A DNA stretch of 8,632 nucleotides from Acinetobacter tibetensis (GTDB taxonomy: Bacteria; Pseudomonadota; Gammaproteobacteria; Pseudomonadales; Moraxellaceae). The DNA lies in NCBI RefSeq assembly GCF_023824315.1, contig NZ_CP098733.1, positions 1-8,632 on the forward strand, written 5' to 3'. The position numbers were made by a program, and so were the translations under genes. Positions 6,063 through 8,632 of this stretch are shown piece by piece. How positions within the stretch are numbered: position 1 is the stretch's first letter; the number at the start of each line of letters is the position of its first letter. The notes beneath the pieces are model-generated. The model was given only the letters and a program-made list of their open reading frames with translations. It did no database searches and was not told the DNA's origin.

Positions 6063-6079
6063 AACATAGGGCAATTTTT
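6004..6079. repeat. 11-bp inverted repeat enclosing two GAGCG motifs
   Basis: AAAAATTGCCC (6004-6014) and GGGCAATTTTT (6069-6079) are perfect reverse complements separated by 54 bases holding two of the GAGCG motifs. The T run on the right (A run on the left) makes it terminator-like in either direction. It stands about 85 bases before the first iteron and may shield the origin from transcription. Confidence 0.5.
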
Positions 6080-6091
6080 CATATCTTGGGC

Positions 6092-6128
6092 TTTTAATTA
6101 TTTTTAATGCTTTTAATGCTTTTAAGCA
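6092..6128 (+). repeat. AT-rich 9-bp tandem repeats, candidate DNA-unwinding element
   Basis: Consecutive 9-mers TTTTAATTA (6092-6100), TTTTAATGC (6102-6110), TTTTAATGC (6111-6119) and TTTTAAGCA (6120-6128) stand just before the iterons, with one extra T after the first copy. Iteron plasmids commonly have such AT-rich repeats where strands open. The function is inferred from position and composition. Confidence 0.5.
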
Positions 6129-6132
6129 CGCT

Positions 6133-6157
6133 GAGAGCCTTTCTATATAAGGCTTTC
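6133..6157. repeat. Short inverted repeat beside the iterons
   Basis: GAGAGCCTT and AAGGCTTTC form 9-bp arms with one mismatch around a 7-base loop, between the AT-rich 9-mers and the first iteron. It may be a Rep or host-factor site or a small hairpin; nothing more can be said. Confidence 0.35.
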
Positions 6158-6164
6158 AAACCCA

Positions 6165-6252
6165 ATAAGACTACAATCTCTTTGTCATAAGACTACAATC
6201 TCTTTGTCATAAGACTACAATCTCTTTGTCATAAGACTACAATCTCTTTGCA
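6165..6252 (+). repeat. Four 22-bp iterons of the plasmid origin (oriV)
   Basis: Four head-to-tail copies with unit length 22 bp stand at 6165-6186, 6187-6208, 6209-6230 and 6231-6252. Copies 1-3 are identical. Copy 4 matches over its first 20 bases (ATAAGACTACAATCTCTTTG) and ends CA instead of TC. The 22-bp period puts every copy on the same face of the helix, as expected for Rep_3 initiator binding sites. The array ends 55 bases before the rep start codon and, with the AT-rich 9-mers to its left, makes up the probable origin. Spacing with no variable spacers rules out CRISPR. Confidence 0.93.
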
Positions 6253-6253
6253 T

Positions 6254-6304
6254 TTGACTACATATGTTGATAATGTAGTTTAAACAACACTAATAATATG
6301 TAGT
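6254..6304 (+). promoter_or_regulatory. rep promoter region with inverted half-iterons
   Basis: ACTACATAT (6257-6265) and ATATGTAGT (6296-6304) form a 9-bp perfect inverted repeat, with a further ATGTAGT in between (6273-6279). ACTACA is the core of the iterons, so these look like inverted half-sites through which Rep dimers could repress their own gene. TTGACT at 6254-6259 or TTGATA at 6267-6272 could be the -35, but no -10 fits cleanly. No Shine-Dalgarno sequence is visible before the rep ATG. Confidence 0.55.
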
Positions 6305-6307
6305 TCT

Positions 6308-7270
6308 ATGAAAAGTGATTTGGTTGTCAAAGATAATATTCTTGTTAATGCTAGTTATAATCTAGAAGTTACAGAACAACGGCTAATACTCTTATCTATC
6401 ATAAGAGCTAGAGAAACAGGACAAGGTATTACTTCTGATAGTAAATTAGAGATACATGCTTCTGACTATGCGACACGCTTTGATGTATCTAGGGAAGCAG
6501 CTTACAGTGCTTTAAAAAATGCTGTTCATAATCTTTTTGAAAGAAAATTTTCTTTTAAAGATAATCATAAAGATACTAACAAAGAAATTGTAGTCAAATC
6601 ACGATGGGTTAGTAGAATCGCCTATATAGATGATCTTGCTATTCTAGAAGTTACATTTGCCCCCGATGTTGTTCCTCTCATCACTAGATTAGAGAAACAC
6701 TTTACTAGTTACCAATTAAAACAAGTCGCTCAATTAACTAGTAAATATGCTATCCGCTTATACGAATTGTTAATCTCATGGAAAGAGGTTGGCAAAACAC
6801 CAGTCATTGATTTAGCAGACTTTCGAGAACAATTAGGTTTAGAAATCAATGAATATCAGAAGATGATTAACTTCAAAAATCGGGTATTAGAACCAGCTAT
6901 AAAACAAATTAATCACTTAACTGATATTACTGTTGAATATGAACAATTCAAAAAAGGAAGATCTATTTCAGCCTTATCATTCACTTTTAAACCTAAAAAA
7001 GTTAATACTCCAGTAACCGAAATTAAGAACGCTCATAATAATTTTGATCTGTTTTCTCGAATGACAGATTCGCAACGTCATTTATTTGCTAATAAACTTT
7101 CAGAGTTACCTGATATGGGAAAATATTCACAAGGAACAGAAAGCTTTCAACAATTTGCTGTTCGTATTGCTGCAATGTTACAAGATCCTGAACGATTTAA
7201 AGAACTCTATCCATACCTAAAAAAAGTGGGGTATATGCCATCTAATCAAAAGGACACTGTAAATGGCTAA
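6308..7270 (+). CDS. repB: Rep_3 family plasmid replication initiation protein
   Basis: The product is 320 residues and belongs to the Rep_3 (RepB) initiators that bind iterons and open the origin of theta-replicating plasmids. The N-terminus KDNILVNASYNLEVTEQRLI (residues 8-27) is the family hallmark and closely resembles Acinetobacter plasmid initiators. Two winged-helix halves are expected at about 25-125 and 130-240, with YQLKQVAQLTSKYAIRLYEL (about 137-156) marking the start of the second. Length is normal. The start at 6308 fits the conserved N-terminus although no Shine-Dalgarno sequence is seen. The gene directly follows four iterons and overlaps the next gene by 8 bases. Inverted half-iterons in its promoter suggest autoregulation. 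The symbol repB is generic. Confidence 0.95.
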   Translation: MKSDLVVKDNILVNASYNLEVTEQRLILLSIIRARETGQGITSDSKLEIHASDYATRFDVSREAAYSALKNAVHNLFERKFSFKDNHKDTNKEIVVKSRWVSRIAYIDDLAILEVTFAPDVVPLITRLEKHFTSYQLKQVAQLTSKYAIRLYELLISWKEVGKTPVIDLADFREQLGLEINEYQKMINFKNRVLEPAIKQINHLTDITVEYEQFKKGRSISALSFTFKPKKVNTPVTEIKNAHNNFDLFSRMTDSQRHLFANKLSELPDMGKYSQGTESFQQFAVRIAAMLQDPERFKELYPYLKKVGYMPSNQKDTVNG

Positions 7271-7829
7271 GTTATCACTAAGTGAGGTTTCTAAACGCTT
7301 TAATGTTAGCCGCTCTACACTATATAGAGCTATTAAAGAAGGTCGCTTGTCTCGAAGTTCTGATAATCTTTTCGATGTATCAGAAGTAATCCGTTGCTTT
7401 GGTGAACCAACTAAAAAAAATGAAACTAACCAAATCTTAAATCCCCCCAAAGATGATGCTGATTTACGCCAGTTAGTAGATTTCATGAAAAAAGAAATTG
7501 AAGCTTACAAAGATCGTGAGCAACGCTATTTAGATCAAATAGACCGCTTTCAATTACTTATAGGGCATAAAGAAAATACTGAAGGTTTGTCTCATGAGAC
7601 AAACCTGAAACAACCTAATGATGCACTACAAGACAATAAAAGTGACATACCTATAAGCTATATAAATAAGGAAGTGGAACACAATGGAACGTCTCATGAG
7701 ACAAACATAAGGCATCCCAATGATGCACCACAACACAAATCAATAACACACTATGAGACATTCCAAAAAGAACCTAAAAAACGTGGTTTATTTGGACGAG
7801 TATTGAGTGCAGTCTTTAACGAAGATTGA
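7263..7829 (+). CDS. Plasmid replication-associated DNA-binding protein (helix-turn-helix plus coiled coil)
   Basis: The product is 188 residues and is often called RepA or a plasmid replication DNA-binding protein on Acinetobacter Rep_3 plasmids; its exact role is unknown and it is often dispensable. Residues 1-45 form an N-terminal helix-turn-helix (LSLSEVSKRFNVSRSTLYRA). Residues about 65-100 are a charged heptad-like stretch probably forming a coiled coil. The rest is polar and low in complexity, and holds a repeated motif, SHETNLKQPNDALQ and SHETNIRHPNDAPQ (about residues 110 and 144). It ends in a basic KKRGLFGRVLSAVF segment that may be an amphipathic helix. The start at 7263 follows AAAAGGA with 8-base spacing and overlaps the rep stop by 8 bases, so the two are one coupled operon. 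Confidence 0.85.
   Translation: MAKLSLSEVSKRFNVSRSTLYRAIKEGRLSRSSDNLFDVSEVIRCFGEPTKKNETNQILNPPKDDADLRQLVDFMKKEIEAYKDREQRYLDQIDRFQLLIGHKENTEGLSHETNLKQPNDALQDNKSDIPISYINKEVEHNGTSHETNIRHPNDAPQHKSITHYETFQKEPKKRGLFGRVLSAVFNED
7584..7605. repeat. 22-bp perfect palindrome inside the replication-associated gene
   Basis: GGTTTGTCTCA followed by its exact reverse complement gives a 22-bp palindrome with no spacer. Its 12-bp core GTCTCATGAGAC recurs at 7691-7702. It encodes the first SHETN repeat of the protein. Confidence 0.75.
7589..7742 (+). repeat. Diverged direct repeat with 102-bp period
   Basis: The segment starting at 7589 (GTCTCATGAGACAAAC) recurs at 7691, and similarity continues for about 50 bases (AATGATGCAC in both, 7617-7626 and 7719-7728). 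The reading frame is kept because the period is a multiple of three. It explains the SHETN(L/I)..PNDA.Q repeat in the protein and suggests an internal duplication. Confidence 0.65.
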
Positions 7830-7852
7830 GCTTTCTAGGAAGGAGATCCAGC

Positions 7853-7996
7853 GTGAAAAAACTGAAAGAGATTCTACAAGGCATTGCCTTTCTCTTGATC
7901 GGCATTCCCATCATGATCATTGCCAGTATCATGGATCAAAAAGCTTTCAAGAAAGAGCGAGAACAGCGTCAAAAAGCCCAAGAGCAAAGCAAGTGA
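7853..7996 (+). CDS. 47-residue single-span membrane peptide of unknown function
   Basis: A small gene starts at GTG with a strong AAGGAG at 7840-7845 and 7-base spacing, and ends with TGA at 7994-7996. The peptide has a short basic N-terminus (MKKLKE), one hydrophobic span at residues about 7-27 (ILQGIAFLLIGIPIMIIASI) and a highly charged helical tail (DQKAFKKEREQRQKAQEQ). By the positive-inside rule both ends are basic, so topology is uncertain. It lies 23 bases after the replication-associated gene, probably in the same transcript, and before a strong terminator. I do not recognise the family. Single-span peptides on plasmids can be type I toxins, regulators or accessory proteins; no antisense partner is evident. 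The strong ribosome site and clean codon structure support a real gene. Confidence 0.75.
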   Translation: MKKLKEILQGIAFLLIGIPIMIIASIMDQKAFKKEREQRQKAQEQSK

Positions 7997-8059
7997 TTGT
8001 GCAGTAAGGTTTATCAATACACACTCAAATTGCTGAGAAAATAGGCATATTGGATGAAT

Positions 8060-8107
8060 GATCCACTAAAAAACCCAGTTTTTTCAAACTGGGTTTTTTA
8101 GTGGATC
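8060..8107. terminator. Strong bidirectional terminator, 22-bp perfect stem
   Basis: The arms at 8060-8081 and 8086-8107 are perfectly complementary with a TTTC loop. The core AAAAAACCCAGTTT / AAACTGGGTTTTTT gives a GC stem flanked by A and T runs on both strands. It ends the plus-strand rep operon and also catches the minus-strand sulP transcript that reads through the pdif site between them. The outer GATCCACT/AGTGGATC arms extend well beyond what termination needs. Confidence 0.9.
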
Positions 8108-8141
8108 TCAATTCACTGATATTATTGAAGTTATGTAGTGC

Positions 8142-8169
8142 ATTTCGCATAAGCGGTATTATGTTAATT
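8142..8169 (+). repeat. pdif site (XerC/XerD order), backbone-sulP boundary
   Basis: XerC arm ATTTCGCATAA (8142-8152), spacer GCGGTA, XerD arm TTATGTTAATT (8159-8169). The XerC arm faces the replication backbone and is identical to that of the site at 4467; the XerD arm faces sulP and is identical to that of the site at 2149. Confidence 0.9.
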
Positions 8170-8204
8170 TTAGAAATTCTATATAAATATAGAATTTTTA
8201 AAAC

Positions 8205-8632
8205 TTAAATTCTGGCATGTGTCCCATACTTATCAATCATGATCGAACTGGCTTCATTTAGACCACGTACTGTGACATTCGCACCATTCTTTTGAAATTT
8301 ATTTACAACAGAATCAAGCATGGCGACTGATGTTACATCCCAAATGTGAGAATGGGTCAAATCAATAATCACCTCCTTTACATCCTCTTTAAAGTCAAAA
8401 CCTTGCATGAACTTTTCAGAAGAACTAAAGAAGATCTGACCTCTCAAATCATATAGACGAGCTGTCCCCTCAAAAGAAGCACTGACCTGAATATCATTTT
8501 CTAGTTTATTGGCCAAGAATAAAGCTGAAAGCAGTACACCTGTTAATACCCCTAACGCCAAGTTATGCGTAGCTACCACCACAATCACCGTTGCAATCAT
8601 CACGACGTTGCTACTTTTAGGATTGTCCTTTA
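8205..8632 (-). CDS. sulP: SulP-family transporter, C-terminal part with STAS domain
   Basis: This is the 3' part of the gene that begins at 1027. It encodes the end of the membrane domain (hydrophobic stretch VVMIATVIVVVATHN and the following LALGVLTGVLLSALFLA) and then a cytoplasmic STAS domain of roughly 105 residues. That domain contains the typical core EVIIDLTHSHIWDVTSVAML, where STAS domains usually carry a regulatory or anti-sigma-antagonist-like loop. STAS domains of SulP proteins regulate transport and folding. The stop (TAA on the minus strand) lies 36 bases from a pdif site, so the gene nearly fills its module. A bidirectional terminator at 8060-8107, beyond the pdif site, probably ends its transcript. 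No frameshift or internal stop was found on reading across the junction. Confidence 0.93.
   Translation of the reverse strand, partial: KDNPKSSNVVMIATVIVVVATHNLALGVLTGVLLSALFLANKLENDIQVSASFEGTARLYDLRGQIFFSSSEKFMQGFDFKEDVKEVIIDLTHSHIWDVTSVAMLDSVVNKFQKNGANVTVRGLNEASSIMIDKYGTHARI

Larger units (their letters stand above)
4893..6091. other. Long non-coding region upstream of the origin
   Basis: About 1.2 kb of very AT-rich DNA shows no convincing coding sequence on either strand. A 66-codon frame at 4837-5037 on the minus strand overlaps the helix-turn-helix gene and looks spurious. The stretch contains the presumed promoter of the minus-strand gene near 4900-4960, an 11-bp direct repeat (ATGTAAGGATT at 5454-5464 and 5638-5648), several terminator-like hairpins (5693-5706, 5932-5979, 6004-6079) and four copies of a GAGCGTAGCGA-like motif between 5919 and 6062. 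No tRNA and no good DnaA box was found. It may hold partition or copy-control sites or a small RNA. Confidence 0.6.

Noticed and set aside
4893..6091. oriT or mobilisation locus
   Set aside because: No relaxase gene is present and no nick-site sequence of a known family was recognised.
6165..6252. CRISPR-like repeat array
   Set aside because: The repeats are directly adjacent with no spacers and sit just before a Rep_3 gene, so they are iterons.
7217..7486. 89-codon minus-strand frame
   Set aside because: It is antisense to the rep/replication-associated gene junction, which is well supported on the plus strand.
7807..8007. 66-codon plus-strand frame overlapping the small membrane peptide
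   Set aside because: It is in another frame; the GTG-started frame has a strong Shine-Dalgarno sequence and a coherent membrane peptide, whereas this frame has neither.

Overview
The window reads as one complete small circular plasmid of 8,632 bp, cut open inside a gene. A SulP-family anion transporter on the minus strand runs off position 1 and continues in the same frame from position 8632 to its stop at 8205. The host is very probably an Acinetobacter species. The evidence is the Rep_3 initiator and its partner helix-turn-helix protein, which are of the kind common on Acinetobacter plasmids, the low G+C content, and four XerC/XerD recombination sites of the pdif type that characterise plasmids of this genus.

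The four pdif sites (1307-1334, 2149-2176, 4467-4494, 8142-8169) alternate in orientation and divide the circle into four modules. (1) 8170 through the junction to 1306 holds sulP and a long, structured upstream leader. (2) 1335-2148 holds a BrnT/BrnA type II toxin-antitoxin operon with its own promoter, a possible operator and a terminator. (3) 2177-4466 holds a two-gene minus-strand operon for a Hanks-type Ser/Thr protein kinase and a PP2C-family phosphatase, overlapping by one base, with a 13-bp inverted repeat in front. (4) 4495-8141 is the replication backbone: a small putative helix-turn-helix protein, about 1.4 kb of non-coding DNA, an origin with four 22-bp iterons, the Rep_3 initiator, a replication-associated DNA-binding protein, a 47-residue membrane peptide and a strong bidirectional terminator.

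The backbone copies the plasmid and the toxin-antitoxin module probably helps retain it. The sulP and kinase/phosphatase modules are exchangeable cargo. No relaxase, transposase, insertion sequence, resistance gene, CRISPR array, rRNA or tRNA is visible. The part most likely to be a little-described system is the kinase/phosphatase pair, which may be a phosphorylation-based defence, toxin-antitoxin-like or signalling unit carried as a pdif cassette. The structured sulP leader is the second candidate.
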